A stretch of 64,000 nucleotides of DNA from Massilia pinisoli (GTDB lineage Bacteria; Pseudomonadota; Gammaproteobacteria; Burkholderiales; Burkholderiaceae_D), in NCBI RefSeq assembly GCF_024753285.1, contig NZ_JANUGW010000001.1, positions 62,001 to 126,000 of the forward strand. The letters run 5' to 3'. Shown piece by piece: positions 25,178 to 34,298 of the stretch. Each line of letters starts with the position of its first letter. Position 1 is the first letter of the stretch. Under the pieces are notes generated by a model, which saw nothing but the letters and a program-made list of their open reading frames with translations, had not been told where the DNA came from and did not search any database. A program made the translations under genes and the position numbers.

Positions 25178-27568
25178 GTGTCCCGGCCGCGCCACCGACA
25201 GGATTCCATGAACGACTTCGCCGGCAGGTCTTCCGTACACGGCATCGAGCGGCATCTGCGCCAGTGCGACTGGACGGCGTCGCCGCTCGGTCCGCCGTCC
25301 TCGTGGCCGCCTGCGCTCGCGCACGCCGCACGCTTCATGTTCGACGCGCCCGTGCCGATGCTCCTGGCCTGGGGCGGCGCGCAGGGCGTGCTGTACAACG
25401 ACGCGGCCGCACCACTGCTGGGCGCATACGATCCCGGCCTGTTCGGAGCAAGCTTGTCCGACTGGCCGGCGGCGTGGGACGGGCTGGCGGGGCACGCGGC
25501 GCGCGCGCTGGCAGGCGAAGCGTTCCGCGTCGGCCAGAGCATGCACACGGCGGCCGATGCCGGCGCCGCGCCGTGGCTGGACCTCGCATTCGCGCCGCTG
25601 CGCGACCTGGACGGCGCCGTGCGCGGCTTCACCTGCACCGTGTGCGGACCCGCCGCGCTGCCGACCGGCGACGCCGGCTTTCGCGTCGTCGCCGACGCCA
25701 TGCCGCAGATGGTGTGGTCGACCTTGCCGGACGGTTACCACGACTATTACAACCGTCACTGGTACGACTTTACCGGTATGCGCGACGGCGAGACGGACGG
25801 CGAGCGCTGGAACGCCATGTTCCACGAGGACGACCGCGAACGTGCGTGGGCGGCATGGCGCCTGTCGCTGGCGACGGGTGCGCCGTACGAGATCGAATAC
25901 CGCCTGCGCCACCGCAGCGGCGACTACCGCTGGGTGCTGGGCCGCGCGCTCCCCGTGCGCGACGCCGAGGGACGCATCGTGCGCTGGATGGGCACGTGCA
26001 CGGACATCGACCAGCAGAAGCGCCACGAGGAAGCGCTGCGCCAGAGCGAGGCGCGGTTCCGCCGGCTGGCCGATTCGAACGTCGTCGGCATCGTGCGCTA
26101 TCGCATGGATGGCACGATCGTCGAGGCGAACGAGGCGTTCCTCGACATGCTGGGCTATACGCGCGCAGACTTCGAGCGCGACGGCCTGGCGTCGCGCACG
26201 TTGACGCCGCCGGAATGGCTTGATGCCACGGCGCGCGCGATGACGGAGCTGCGCACCGTGGGTCGCATCGAGAACCTCGTGAAGGAATACTTCCGCAAGG
26301 ACGGCAGCCGCGTCAGCGTGCAGATGGGATCGATCACGATGGACGATCCCGCCACGGAAGGCGTGGCCGTGATGGTCGACGTCACGCCGATCAAGGACGC
26401 GCAGCGCGCGCTGCGCGAGGCGGACCGGCGCAAGGACGAATTCCTCGCGATGCTGGCGCACGAGCTGCGCAACCCGCTCGCACCGATCACGGCGGCCGCC
26501 GACTTCCTCAAGGTCGGCCGCCTCGACGAGGAACGCGTGCGCCAGGTGACGACGATCATCGGGCGGCAGGCACGCCACATGACAGGCCTGATCGACGACC
26601 TGCTCGACGTGTCGCGCGTGACGCGCGGCCTGATCACGCTCGAGCGCGCGCCCGTGCCGCTGGCCGGCGCGATCGCTGAAGCCGTCGAACAGGTGCGCCC
26701 GCAGGTCAAGGCCAAGGGCCATCGCCTGGAGCTCCACCTGCCGTCCGACGAGGCCCTGGTGGCCGGCGACCGCAAGCGCCTGGTGCAGGTGTTCGCCAAC
26801 ATCCTGGGCAATGCCGCGCGGTACACGCCGAGCCAGCCACCGGACGGCGGCCGCATCGACCTGCACCTGCGCATCGAAGACACGAGCGTGGTCGTCGACG
26901 TGTGCGACAACGGCATCGGCATGACACCGGAGCTGACGGCACGCGCATTCGACCTGTTTTCCCAGGCCGAGCGCAGCGCGGACCGCGCGCAGGGTGGCCT
27001 CGGCATCGGCCTCGCGCTCGTGAAGAGTCTCGTGGAACTGCACGACGGTACCGTGTCCGCCCACAGCGACGGGCCCGGCCGCGGCAGCCGCTTCACCGTC
27101 GTGCTGCCGCGCCTGCGCGTGGAGGGCGACGATGCCGGCAGCGTGCCGGGCACGATGGCGCCCGCGCCGCCGGAACGCGCGCTGGAAGTGCTGATCGTGG
27201 ACGACAACGTCGACGCCGCGCAGATCCTCGCCATGTACATCGAAGCCGTCGGCCATCGCGCCACGGTCTGGCACAGCCCGGGCCAGGCGCTCGCGTACGC
27301 GGCCGAGCACCAGCCCGACCTGTGCGTGCTCGACATCGGCCTGCCGGAATTCGACGGCCACGAACTGGCGCGCCGCCTGCGCGCGCTGCCGGGCATGGCG
27401 GCGCTGCCGCTCGTCGCCGTCAGCGGCTACGGCCAGGCGCGCGACCGTGACCTCGCGCTGGCGGCCGGCTTCGACCGGCATTTCGTCAAGCCCGTGATGG
27501 CGGCCGACATCCTCGACGTGCTCGGTGCCGTGGCGCGCCGCCGGCCGAATAGCCGGACGGGAGAGTGA
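25178..27568 (+). CDS. Hybrid histidine kinase: three PAS-like domains, HisKA, HATPase, REC
   Basis: About 796 residues. GGAGG sits five bases before GTG 25178; ATG 25208 is the alternative. There is no transmembrane segment, so it is cytoplasmic. Order: PAS-like domain (~40-165), two PAS/PAC domains (~175-300 and ~300-425), HisKA with FLAMLAHELRNPLAP (His428), HATPase_c with NILGNAARYTP, DNGIGM and GGLGIGLALVKSL, then a C-terminal receiver with VLIVDDN, Asp719 in CVLDIGLPE and a Lys in HFVKPV. No output domain or cognate regulator is adjacent. It lies in the same direction directly after the pao genes and may be co-transcribed with them. Confidence 0.87.
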   Translation: MSRPRHRQDSMNDFAGRSSVHGIERHLRQCDWTASPLGPPSSWPPALAHAARFMFDAPVPMLLAWGGAQGVLYNDAAAPLLGAYDPGLFGASLSDWPAAWDGLAGHAARALAGEAFRVGQSMHTAADAGAAPWLDLAFAPLRDLDGAVRGFTCTVCGPAALPTGDAGFRVVADAMPQMVWSTLPDGYHDYYNRHWYDFTGMRDGETDGERWNAMFHEDDRERAWAAWRLSLATGAPYEIEYRLRHRSGDYRWVLGRALPVRDAEGRIVRWMGTCTDIDQQKRHEEALRQSEARFRRLADSNVVGIVRYRMDGTIVEANEAFLDMLGYTRADFERDGLASRTLTPPEWLDATARAMTELRTVGRIENLVKEYFRKDGSRVSVQMGSITMDDPATEGVAVMVDVTPIKDAQRALREADRRKDEFLAMLAHELRNPLAPITAAADFLKVGRLDEERVRQVTTIIGRQARHMTGLIDDLLDVSRVTRGLITLERAPVPLAGAIAEAVEQVRPQVKAKGHRLELHLPSDEALVAGDRKRLVQVFANILGNAARYTPSQPPDGGRIDLHLRIEDTSVVVDVCDNGIGMTPELTARAFDLFSQAERSADRAQGGLGIGLALVKSLVELHDGTVSAHSDGPGRGSRFTVVLPRLRVEGDDAGSVPGTMAPAPPERALEVLIVDDNVDAAQILAMYIEAVGHRATVWHSPGQALAYAAEHQPDLCVLDIGLPEFDGHELARRLRALPGMAALPLVAVSGYGQARDRDLALAAGFDRHFVKPVMAADILDVLGAVARRRPNSRTGE

Positions 27569-27925
27569 ATGGGCGTCAAACGTATCGTTGCCAATGTCCA
27601 CGCTGCGGACAACGCCGCGGCGCTGGCATTTTACGGCGGCATCCTGGACATGGAAGTCGTGATGGACCACGGCTGGATCGTCACGCTGGCCGGCAGCGGC
27701 GGCGGCAATCCCGCGCCGCAGCTGAGTTTCGCGACGGAGGGCGGCAACGGCACGCCCGTGCCCGACCTGTCGATCGAGGTCGACAACCTGGACGACGTAT
27801 TGCGGCGCATGGCCGCTGCGGGACTGGCGCCCGAATACGGCCCGGCCGTGGAACCGTGGGGCGTGCGCCGCTTCTTCATCCGCGATCCGTTCGGGCGCCT
27901 GCTCAACATCCTGCAGCACGGCTAG
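27569..27925 (+). CDS. VOC family protein (glyoxalase/bleomycin-resistance fold)
   Basis: The 118-residue protein has the paired beta-alpha-beta-beta-beta modules of the vicinal-oxygen-chelate fold: RIVANVHAADNAAALAFYGGIL at the start, WIVTLAG and LSIEVDNLDDVLRRM in the middle, and WGVRRFFIRDPFGRLLNI at the end. Small single-domain VOC proteins include glyoxalases, dioxygenases and antibiotic-binding proteins; the substrate is not predictable. The ATG follows the kinase stop with no intervening base and GGGAGAG lies inside the kinase end, so the two are translationally coupled. Confidence 0.82.
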   Translation: MGVKRIVANVHAADNAAALAFYGGILDMEVVMDHGWIVTLAGSGGGNPAPQLSFATEGGNGTPVPDLSIEVDNLDDVLRRMAAAGLAPEYGPAVEPWGVRRFFIRDPFGRLLNILQHG

Positions 27926-27935
27926 CCGGTACGAC

Positions 27936-29723
27936 CTACTTCGCCGTGGGCCGGGCGAAGTGCGCGTCGATCTCTTCCAACGTCTTGCCGCGCGTCTCCG
28001 GCAGCAGGAACGCCGAGGCGAGGAAGTAGACGACCGTGCAGGCGGCGCCGAAGAAGAAGATCGTGGAATAGCCGTGGCGGCCGACGGTCGGCAGGAACAC
28101 GGCTGCGATCGACGTCGACACGAACTGGTTGATCAACAGGGCGATGCTCATGCCGTTGGAGCGGATCCGCGTGGGCATCAGCTCGGACAACGCGAGCCAT
28201 ACGCACACGCCGGGGCCGACGGCGAAGCTGGCGACGAACAGGCAGATCGCCAGCGCCACGAGCCAGCCGTGCCGCGTGTCCGGCAGCGGGCCGACCTGGG
28301 CCTTTTCGATGACGAGCGGACTGGCAGCGGCGGCCGCCGGATCGGGGAACGGGTTCATGTGCAGGCGGCGGAAGAACGTGCCGATCACGCTGTCCGGCTG
28401 GACGGTGTCGGCGCGGCGCGCCTGCAGCGCCGTCAACGCGGGATCGTCGCTGCGGATGCTCGCAACGTTCGCGAACGGCCCGTACGCGTAGGCGACCGTC
28501 AGCGCCTGCGGCGGGCCGGAAGGATCCGCGCCCAGCGCGCGCAACGTGGGTGCATCGAGCCGCAGCGCGAGGCCGTCGTCGAGCGCGAGCCGCGTGACCT
28601 GCGCCAGCACGTCGCGCTGCTCCACCTCGTTTGCGCGGAACAGCAGGCCGACGCCGAGCAGCGCGACGACGATGCCGGCCGTCCCCACCATCAGCAGGAA
28701 GCGGCGTCCCTTGCGGTCGACGAGGAGCACGGCAACGATGGTCATCACTGCGTTCAGCACCTTCAGCAGCACGTCTGCCAGGTTCGCGTTCGTCCCCGCC
28801 AGGCCTGCGCGGTTCAGGATGTTGACGACGTAGGCCAGCACGGAGTTGATGCCGGTCGCCTGGTTGCAGGCGAGGATCAGGCACGCGAGCAGGAACGGCA
28901 GCACGTAGCGCCGCGACAGCAGCGGGTCGGCCGCGCGCGTCGCCTGCGCATGCGGCCGCGCGATCTCGGCCAGTTCGCGGTCGGCATCGGCGCTGTCGCG
29001 GGTGCGCAGCAGCACGGCGCGCGCCGCGTCGAGCCGGCCCCGTTGCGCGAGCCAGCGCGGGGATTCCGCCAGCAGCAGGCAGCCGGCGGTGAACACGACG
29101 CCCGGTGCGAGGCAGGCCCAGAAAATGGCGCGCCACGCATGGTCCTTGGCCGCCAGCACGGCGGCGGCGCGCGCCGCTTCCGGCAGCGCCGCGACAGCAT
29201 CCGTCGCCGCCTGCACGCTGCGCGCCTGCACGAGGCCGACGACGGCCGCCGCGACGAGGCCCACGGTCAGCAGCAGCTGGAACAGCGCGGCACCGCGGCC
29301 GCGCCGGCGCGCATCCATGCATTCGGCCAGGTACAGCGGGACGATCACACCGATCAGGCCACCGCTGACGCCTTGCAGCAGCCGGCCGCACAGCAGCGGC
29401 ACATAGCCGTCCGCGAGGGCGATCAGCGGGATGCTGGCGACGAACAGCGCGCCGGACAGGACCATCGCGGGGCGCCGGCCGACGACGTCCGCCAGCAGGC
29501 CCGCGAACAGCGAGGACAGCACGGAGCCGAGCAGCACCGCGGCGACGATGAAGCTGAGCTGCTGGGCATTCAGCTTCCACGCCAGCGCCGCCGTAGACTC
29601 CAGATAGGGCAGCGCGCCGGCGATGATGCCCACGTCGATCCCGTACAGCAGACCGCCCATGCCGGCGATGCACAGCAGGTACCGGGTGGCCCAGGTTGGG
29701 GAACGCGGGAAGGCTGCGGTCAT
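27936..29723 (-). CDS. Sugar-porter family MFS transporter with large periplasmic loop
   Basis: The 595-residue protein has 12 predicted transmembrane helices. Family motifs include GGLLYGIDVGIIAGAL (TM1), a D-x-x-GRRP motif after TM2, RLLQGVSGG in TM4, PESPRWL-like AESPRWLAQRG after TM6, DRKGRRF after TM8, and a PETRGKTLEEI-like LPETRGKTLEEIDAHF near the end. Family members are usually about 450-500 residues. Here there is a short extra segment between TM5 and TM6 and about 110 residues between TM9 and TM10 (from EVEQRDVLAQV to PLPDTRHG), predicted periplasmic. The substrate is probably a sugar or polyol, inferred from the family only. Confidence 0.88.
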   Translation of the reverse strand: MTAAFPRSPTWATRYLLCIAGMGGLLYGIDVGIIAGALPYLESTAALAWKLNAQQLSFIVAAVLLGSVLSSLFAGLLADVVGRRPAMVLSGALFVASIPLIALADGYVPLLCGRLLQGVSGGLIGVIVPLYLAECMDARRRGRGAALFQLLLTVGLVAAAVVGLVQARSVQAATDAVAALPEAARAAAVLAAKDHAWRAIFWACLAPGVVFTAGCLLLAESPRWLAQRGRLDAARAVLLRTRDSADADRELAEIARPHAQATRAADPLLSRRYVLPFLLACLILACNQATGINSVLAYVVNILNRAGLAGTNANLADVLLKVLNAVMTIVAVLLVDRKGRRFLLMVGTAGIVVALLGVGLLFRANEVEQRDVLAQVTRLALDDGLALRLDAPTLRALGADPSGPPQALTVAYAYGPFANVASIRSDDPALTALQARRADTVQPDSVIGTFFRRLHMNPFPDPAAAAASPLVIEKAQVGPLPDTRHGWLVALAICLFVASFAVGPGVCVWLALSELMPTRIRSNGMSIALLINQFVSTSIAAVFLPTVGRHGYSTIFFFGAACTVVYFLASAFLLPETRGKTLEEIDAHFARPTAK

Positions 29724-29800
29724 GTCGTCTCCATCGTCGTGTCGTCGACTGCCGAGCTTAACAGATCGTTGCGGCGCTGCCTTCGGCGACCGTGTTGTTG

Positions 29801-29816
29801 CGCGGGTTCGCCCGTG
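29801..29816 (-). terminator. Hairpin downstream of mdc operon
   Basis: CGCGGG-TTCG-CCCGTG forms a 6-bp stem (one G-T pair) with a tetraloop, 20 bases past the mdcH stop in the direction of transcription. On the minus strand the following bases are CAACAACACG, not a U-tract, so if it ends transcription it would not be a classical intrinsic terminator. Confidence 0.3.
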
Positions 29817-29835
29817 TTTACCGAGACCGCGCCTG

Positions 29836-30762
29836 CTAGCTGGCGTCGCGTGCGACCTGGACGAGCGTGTCGAGGCGGTTGCCGTCGACGCACAGGGCGG
29901 TGCCTGCGGCGAAATCGGCGTCCTGCGCGAGCCGCGTCAGCACCGAGCCGCTGGGCATCTCCAGCGCGACGCGGGCACCCCGTTCCCAGGCGTGGCGCGA
30001 CGTGTCGGCCCACAGCACGGGGCGCGCCATGTTCGCGGCGAGGTCGGCGACGATGGCGTCGGCATCGAACAGGGCGCGCGCCTTGCTGCTGCTGACGTAG
30101 GTGATGCGCGGGCGCCGGCGCGGGACCTGGGCGGCGGCGCATGCGAGCGTGCGGGCTTGCTCGTCCAGCAGTGGGCAGTGCGAAGGCACCGGCACGGCCA
30201 GGCGGTCCGCCCGGTTGGCGCCGCGGTCGAGCGCCAGCGCGGCGACGGCGTCCAGCGCGGCGGCAGCGCCCGCGACGACGAGCTGGCGCGGCCCGTTCAG
30301 GTTGGCGAGGTACACGGGCGTCCCCGGCGCATCGACGTGCGCGATCAGCGGCTCCAGCTGCTGGCGTGTGAGGCCGCCGATCGCGGTCATGCCGTAGCCG
30401 GACGGGTAGGCGTCTTCCATCAGCCGGGCGCGCAATTCGACGAGGCGGACCGCATCGGTGAAATCCAGCACCCCCGCGACGACCGCGGCGGGCCACGCGC
30501 CGATCGACAGCCCGGCCACCATTTGCGCCGGCGCACCCAGCGCGTCCAGCACGCGCGCCGTCGCGACACCGGCCACCAGCAGCGCCAGCTGGACGGCGAC
30601 CGTCGAGCGCAGCGCGTCCGACGTGTCCAGCGCAAGCACGTCGCGGCCAAGCGCCGCCGACGCTTGCGCGAGCGTGTGCGCGACCACCTCGTGGTCCGGC
30701 AGCGTATGCAGCATGCCCGGCTTTTGCGCGCCCTGGCCGGGGAACGTGAACAGGACGCTCAT
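29836..30762 (-). CDS. mdcH: Malonate decarboxylase epsilon subunit (malonyl-CoA:ACP transacylase)
   Basis: The 308-residue FabD-like acyltransferase begins MSVLFTFPGQGAQKPGML. The active-site Ser is in AGLSIGAW (Ser86) and the His in VPSHCPLL (His195). In malonate decarboxylase systems MdcH loads malonyl on the carrier protein to start the catalytic cycle. The start overlaps the mdcG stop (ATGA), so the open frame further upstream is not the gene. It is the last gene of the operon. Confidence 0.9.
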   Translation of the reverse strand: MSVLFTFPGQGAQKPGMLHTLPDHEVVAHTLAQASAALGRDVLALDTSDALRSTVAVQLALLVAGVATARVLDALGAPAQMVAGLSIGAWPAAVVAGVLDFTDAVRLVELRARLMEDAYPSGYGMTAIGGLTRQQLEPLIAHVDAPGTPVYLANLNGPRQLVVAGAAAALDAVAALALDRGANRADRLAVPVPSHCPLLDEQARTLACAAAQVPRRRPRITYVSSSKARALFDADAIVADLAANMARPVLWADTSRHAWERGARVALEMPSGSVLTRLAQDADFAAGTALCVDGNRLDTLVQVARDAS

Positions 30763-31361
30763 GCGGCCTCCCATGGGTCGGCGACAAGGCGCGCGCCCGC
30801 GTCCGTCTTCAACAGCACGCGGCCGCCGCGCACGTATTCGGCGAAGGCAAAGCCGCCTGCGCCCGTATCGACCTGGATGTCGATGCGGCAGGGCTGCCCG
30901 TCCTGCAGCTTGGCCAGTGCGGCCAAGGTCGCTGCGGCGGGCCGGCGCGGCAGGCGGACTAGCAGATCGAGGTCGCTCGTCGCGCGCAGCACGGGCAGGC
31001 CGCACGCGAGCCAGTAGCCGGCGCCGCCCGCCGGGCCCCAGTCCACGTCCAGGGCGTCCAGCCGCGGTGCCAGTGTGCGCAGCGCGGCGATGCACGGGAA
31101 GTCGGCGTGCGTCGCATGCGCTTGCTGCGCGAGCATGCGCGGCGTGAGGATGGCGGCGATCGCGGCGACGGGCAAGTAGCCAGGGCAGCGCTCGTTGCGG
31201 TGCAACCCGCGCGCGCCGACGGCAACCATGCCGGGCGGCGTCGCCTCACGCCGCACGACGAGCGGCGCCCCCGCATCGAACCAGTCCGGACGCGCGCCCG
31301 CGCACGCGAACGCGCCCGGGTCGCGCGCGAACAGCAGGTCGTGCGGACGGGGCGCTTGCAC
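30759..31361 (-). CDS. mdcG: Phosphoribosyl-dephospho-CoA transferase (holo-ACP synthase)
   Basis: The 200-residue protein begins at a GTG one base beyond the madM stop. MdcG family blocks are PRPHDLLFARDP, MVAVGARGLHRNERCPGYL and the nucleotidyltransferase-like core SDLDLLVRLPRRP with the metal-binding Asp pair. It transfers the phosphoribosyl-dephospho-CoA group, made by MdcB, to the Ser of MdcC. Overlaps mdcH by four bases. Confidence 0.9.
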   Translation of the reverse strand: MQAPRPHDLLFARDPGAFACAGARPDWFDAGAPLVVRREATPPGMVAVGARGLHRNERCPGYLPVAAIAAILTPRMLAQQAHATHADFPCIAALRTLAPRLDALDVDWGPAGGAGYWLACGLPVLRATSDLDLLVRLPRRPAAATLAALAKLQDGQPCRIDIQVDTGAGGFAFAEYVRGGRVLLKTDAGARLVADPWEAA

Positions 31362-31362
31362 G

Positions 31363-32127
31363 TCAGCCCACCAGCGAGCGGGTGGCGAAGTACAGCAGCG
31401 ACGGCCCGAGCAGGCAGCCGAGGCCCGTGTGGAACGTGGCCACGAGGGCGCCGTATGGCACGAGGCGGCGGTCGGTGGCGGCGAGGCCCGCCGAGACGCC
31501 GCTGACGGTGCCCGCGAGGCCGCCGAACACCATCGCGGAGCGCGGCGTGGACAGGCGCAGGAAGCGCGCCGCCATCGGCGTGCCGACCATGACCATGATC
31601 GCCTTCACGAGGCCCGTGGCGATCGACAGCGCCATGATTTCGGAGCTGGCGCCGATCGCCGCACCCGTCACCGGACCGACGATGTACGTGACGGCGCCGG
31701 CGCCGATGGTCGTGATGCTGACCGCGTCGCGATAGCCGAACGCCCACGCGACGCTGGCGCCGACGATGAACGGGAGCACCGTGCCGAGCATCAGTGCGAC
31801 GGCGCCCACGAGGCCGGCCTTCCGCGCTTCCACGACCTGCACTTCGAACGCGGTGGCGACGATGGCGAAGTCGCGCAGCATGGCGCCGCCCATCAGGCCG
31901 ACGCCGGCGAACAAGGTGACGTCCGCGAGGCCTTTCTGGCCGCCCGTCTGGATGCCGCCCCAGTAGGCGAGGCCCAGGCCGATGAGGATGGCGATGGCGG
32001 AACCGTGCACGCGGCCGAACGTGAGGCGGCGCGACAGCTGCATCGACACGATCATCACGAGGCCCACGAGGGCGAAGGCCAGCACGAGGCCGTTGTGTTT
32101 TGCGGTCTTTTCCAGGAGTTCGAGCAT
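31363..32127 (-). CDS. madM: Malonate transporter subunit MadM
   Basis: The 254-residue hydrophobic protein begins MLELLEKTAKHNGLVLAFAL and has about seven to nine transmembrane helices, matching MadM of the MadL/MadM sodium-dependent malonate carrier. The start at 32127 is preferred over the open frame upstream, because the signal of the family begins here and it lies 11 bases after madL. It sits between structural and maturation genes of the mdc operon. Confidence 0.9.
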   Translation of the reverse strand: MLELLEKTAKHNGLVLAFALVGLVMIVSMQLSRRLTFGRVHGSAIAILIGLGLAYWGGIQTGGQKGLADVTLFAGVGLMGGAMLRDFAIVATAFEVQVVEARKAGLVGAVALMLGTVLPFIVGASVAWAFGYRDAVSITTIGAGAVTYIVGPVTGAAIGASSEIMALSIATGLVKAIMVMVGTPMAARFLRLSTPRSAMVFGGLAGTVSGVSAGLAATDRRLVPYGALVATFHTGLGCLLGPSLLYFATRSLVG

Positions 32128-32138
32128 GATGGTCCTCT

Positions 32139-32546
32139 TCAAGCGCGTTGCGTGGCGACGCGGGTTTCGGCGTCGACGTCCGTGTCGGGCGCCGGGCGCT
32201 CCCGACGGTTGATCAGGGAGACGCAGCACGCGCACACGAGTACCGAGGCGAAGGCGGCGAGCAGTGCGACGGGGCCGCCGCGCAAGGCCGATACGACGTT
32301 CTGCTGCGCGGCCATGGCGACGACGACGGGGATGTACATCGCGCCCCAGAAGCCGACGCCCATCTCGGTCTGCGCCGGCATCAGCCCGCGCTTGTGCAGC
32401 CACAGGCGGGCGCAGATCAGCAGGATCATGGCGATGCCGACCCCGCCCACGTTGGTCTTGGCGCCCAGCAGGGTGCCCAGCAGGTCGCCCAGGAAGATGC
32501 CGAGCAGATGGCAGACGGCCAGCAATGCGGTTCCATAGATAATCAT
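32139..32546 (-). CDS. madL: Malonate transporter subunit MadL
   Basis: The 135-residue protein has four predicted transmembrane helices (MIIYGTALLAVCHLLGIFLGD, GGVGIAMILLICARLWL, MYIPVVVAMAAQQNVV, VALLAAFASVLVCACCV). It matches MadL, the small subunit of the malonate/sodium symporter. ATG 32546 has AGGAG about eight bases upstream. It follows mdcE after a 79-base gap, the largest in the operon. Confidence 0.9.
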   Translation of the reverse strand: MIIYGTALLAVCHLLGIFLGDLLGTLLGAKTNVGGVGIAMILLICARLWLHKRGLMPAQTEMGVGFWGAMYIPVVVAMAAQQNVVSALRGGPVALLAAFASVLVCACCVSLINRRERPAPDTDVDAETRVATQRA

Positions 32547-32625
32547 GTGTGTCTCCTCTTCGTCCAAGAAAAAAGGTGCCGGCCGTGTTTATCGTTGTTG
32601 GCGGCCGGGTGGGTGCTGCGGATAG

Positions 32626-33453
32626 CTAGTCGGCGCCCTCCCATTGTGTTGCGAGCAGGTCGCGGACCCGGCGCGACGCGGCCCGGTGGGCGCCGCCCAG
32701 GCGGCTCGCGAGGTCGCGCCGCGGGTCCTCGAGGATGTCCGCCAGCGCCGCCTCGAGCGCGCCGTGGACGAGGGCGATGTCCTGTTCGTCCGGCAGCGCG
32801 AGGTTCGTCAAGGTCAGCACCTCGTGCAGGATGCCGAGCGACGCGAAGCTCCTGATGTCGTAGGCCATCGGCGGCACGCTGGCCGCCAGTTTTTCCAGCG
32901 CCTCGACGGAACGCAGCGTGACGCGCGCCGCGGAGGCCTTGCCCATCGCGTGCACGGCGACGGCGGGATCGTCCAGCGCAATCAGACGGTTGGCCTGGTA
33001 GCCGTGCGCCAGGAAGGCGCCGGACATCGCGAGGCCGACGATCAGGCCGATGACGGGATGGCCGGCCTGCCGCGCGTCGGCATACGCGGCCACCGCGGCG
33101 GCCAGCGCCTGATGGATCCCGTACGCTTCCTCGCGCCGGCCGTACGCCTGGCTCGGCACGTCGATGACGGCGACGATGGGGCGCTTCTCAAGCGTATCGC
33201 GGTCCAGCGCGATCACGTCGCGCACGGCCTGCGCGAGGCGCCAGCCTTCGACGAGCCCGACTTCGCCGTTGCGGGCGCGCGGAAAACCATTGTCCGGGTC
33301 GGGCACGACGGCGATGTAGCGCGCGGGCCGGCCGGCGAGGATGGCGTCGCACGCGTGCACCGTCGTCCAGTCGTGGACCGGGTGGGCGCCGCCCGTGAGG
33401 AGGCGCAGCCACATGGCGCCGCGCGAGGCGTGATTCGTGTTCGCTGCCATCAT
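32626..33453 (-). CDS. mdcE: Malonate decarboxylase gamma subunit
   Basis: The 275-residue crotonase-fold carboxyltransferase subunit includes HDWTTVHACDAILAG, FPRARNGEVGLVEGW, VIDVPSQAYGRREEAYGIHQ and GLIVGLAMSGAFLAHGYQANR. With MdcD it decarboxylates malonyl-S-ACP. The start ATGATGA overlaps the mdcD stop by four bases; a second ATG one codon later is equally usable. Confidence 0.91.
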   Translation of the reverse strand: MMAANTNHASRGAMWLRLLTGGAHPVHDWTTVHACDAILAGRPARYIAVVPDPDNGFPRARNGEVGLVEGWRLAQAVRDVIALDRDTLEKRPIVAVIDVPSQAYGRREEAYGIHQALAAAVAAYADARQAGHPVIGLIVGLAMSGAFLAHGYQANRLIALDDPAVAVHAMGKASAARVTLRSVEALEKLAASVPPMAYDIRSFASLGILHEVLTLTNLALPDEQDIALVHGALEAALADILEDPRRDLASRLGGAHRAASRRVRDLLATQWEGAD

Positions 33454-34298
33454 TCGAGTCCTTGTCCGTAGATGCGGCGCACGTCGTCCGGCGTCGCCTG
33501 GGTGTCCGTATCGACCCGCGCGAGGCAGGCGAGGAAGTCGGCGGTGCGGTCGCTGCGGTGCACGGCTGGCACGCCGCGCGCAAACAGGGCGGCCACGGTG
33601 TCGCGCACCTGGGCCGTATCGTCCTCCACGCAGGCGTCCGCCAGGTGGGTGATCGCGCGCTGTTCGCCGCCCGTCAGGCCCCAGATCAGCGAGCGCTGGC
33701 GCGCATCGAATTCGGCGACGCCGGCTTCCTGCTCGATGACTTGCGGGCCGTTGAGGCCGAGCCGCGCCTCGCGCGTCATCACGAAGTAAGAGCACAGCCC
33801 GGCCGCGATCGACATGCCGCCGTAGCAGCCCACCGTACCCGCGCTGACGCCGACGACGGGCCGGTACCGGCGCAGCGCGACGATGGCGGACTGGATCTCG
33901 GCGATGGCCGCCAGCCCGAGGTTCGCTTCCTGCAGGCGCACGCCGCCCGTCTCGAACAGGATCACGGCCTGCGTGGGCACGCCGCGCTCGTTGTCGCGCA
34001 CGGCGAGTTCCAGCGCGCCGGCGATCTTGGCGCCGCCGATCTCGCCCATGCTGCCGCCCTGGAACGCGCCTTCGATCGCCAGCACGACGGTGGGCTGGCC
34101 CGCGAGCCGGCCCTTGGCGACGACGACGCCGTCGTCGGCCTGTGTCACGAGCTTCTGCATGCCGAGCCAGGGCGAGTGCAGGCGTTCGAACGGCCCCGCC
34201 AGTTCGCGGACGGTGCCCGGGGCGAGCAGCGCCTGCGCGCGGCTGCGGGCGCCCCGTTCGATGAAGCTGTCGCGCTTCAACAGGTTCTCGATGCTCAT
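33450..34298 (-). CDS. mdcD: Malonate decarboxylase beta subunit
   Basis: The 282-residue protein begins MSIENLLKRDSFIERGAR. Crotonase-like blocks are EGAFQGGSMGEIGGAKIAGALE, FETGGVRLQEANLGLAAIAEI and VSAGTVGCYGGMSIAAGLC. It partners with MdcE in the carboxy-lyase step releasing CO2 from malonyl-carrier protein. Its start overlaps the mdcC stop (ATGA), with GGAGGGACGCC upstream. Confidence 0.91.
   Translation of the reverse strand: MSIENLLKRDSFIERGARSRAQALLAPGTVRELAGPFERLHSPWLGMQKLVTQADDGVVVAKGRLAGQPTVVLAIEGAFQGGSMGEIGGAKIAGALELAVRDNERGVPTQAVILFETGGVRLQEANLGLAAIAEIQSAIVALRRYRPVVGVSAGTVGCYGGMSIAAGLCSYFVMTREARLGLNGPQVIEQEAGVAEFDARQRSLIWGLTGGEQRAITHLADACVEDDTAQVRDTVAALFARGVPAVHRSDRTADFLACLARVDTDTQATPDDVRRIYGQGLE

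Noticed and set aside
22876..25701. 941-codon open frame on - across paoC and the kinase start
   Set aside because: Low-complexity Arg/His-rich product antisense to a conserved molybdenum subunit; no start signal.
25112..27919. 935-codon open frame on - opposite the hybrid kinase
   Set aside because: Antisense shadow; the + frame contains all kinase motifs.
29836..31095. Apparent 419-residue version of MdcH
   Set aside because: The N-terminal 111 residues are mdcG in another frame; the true start is the ATGA overlap at 30762.
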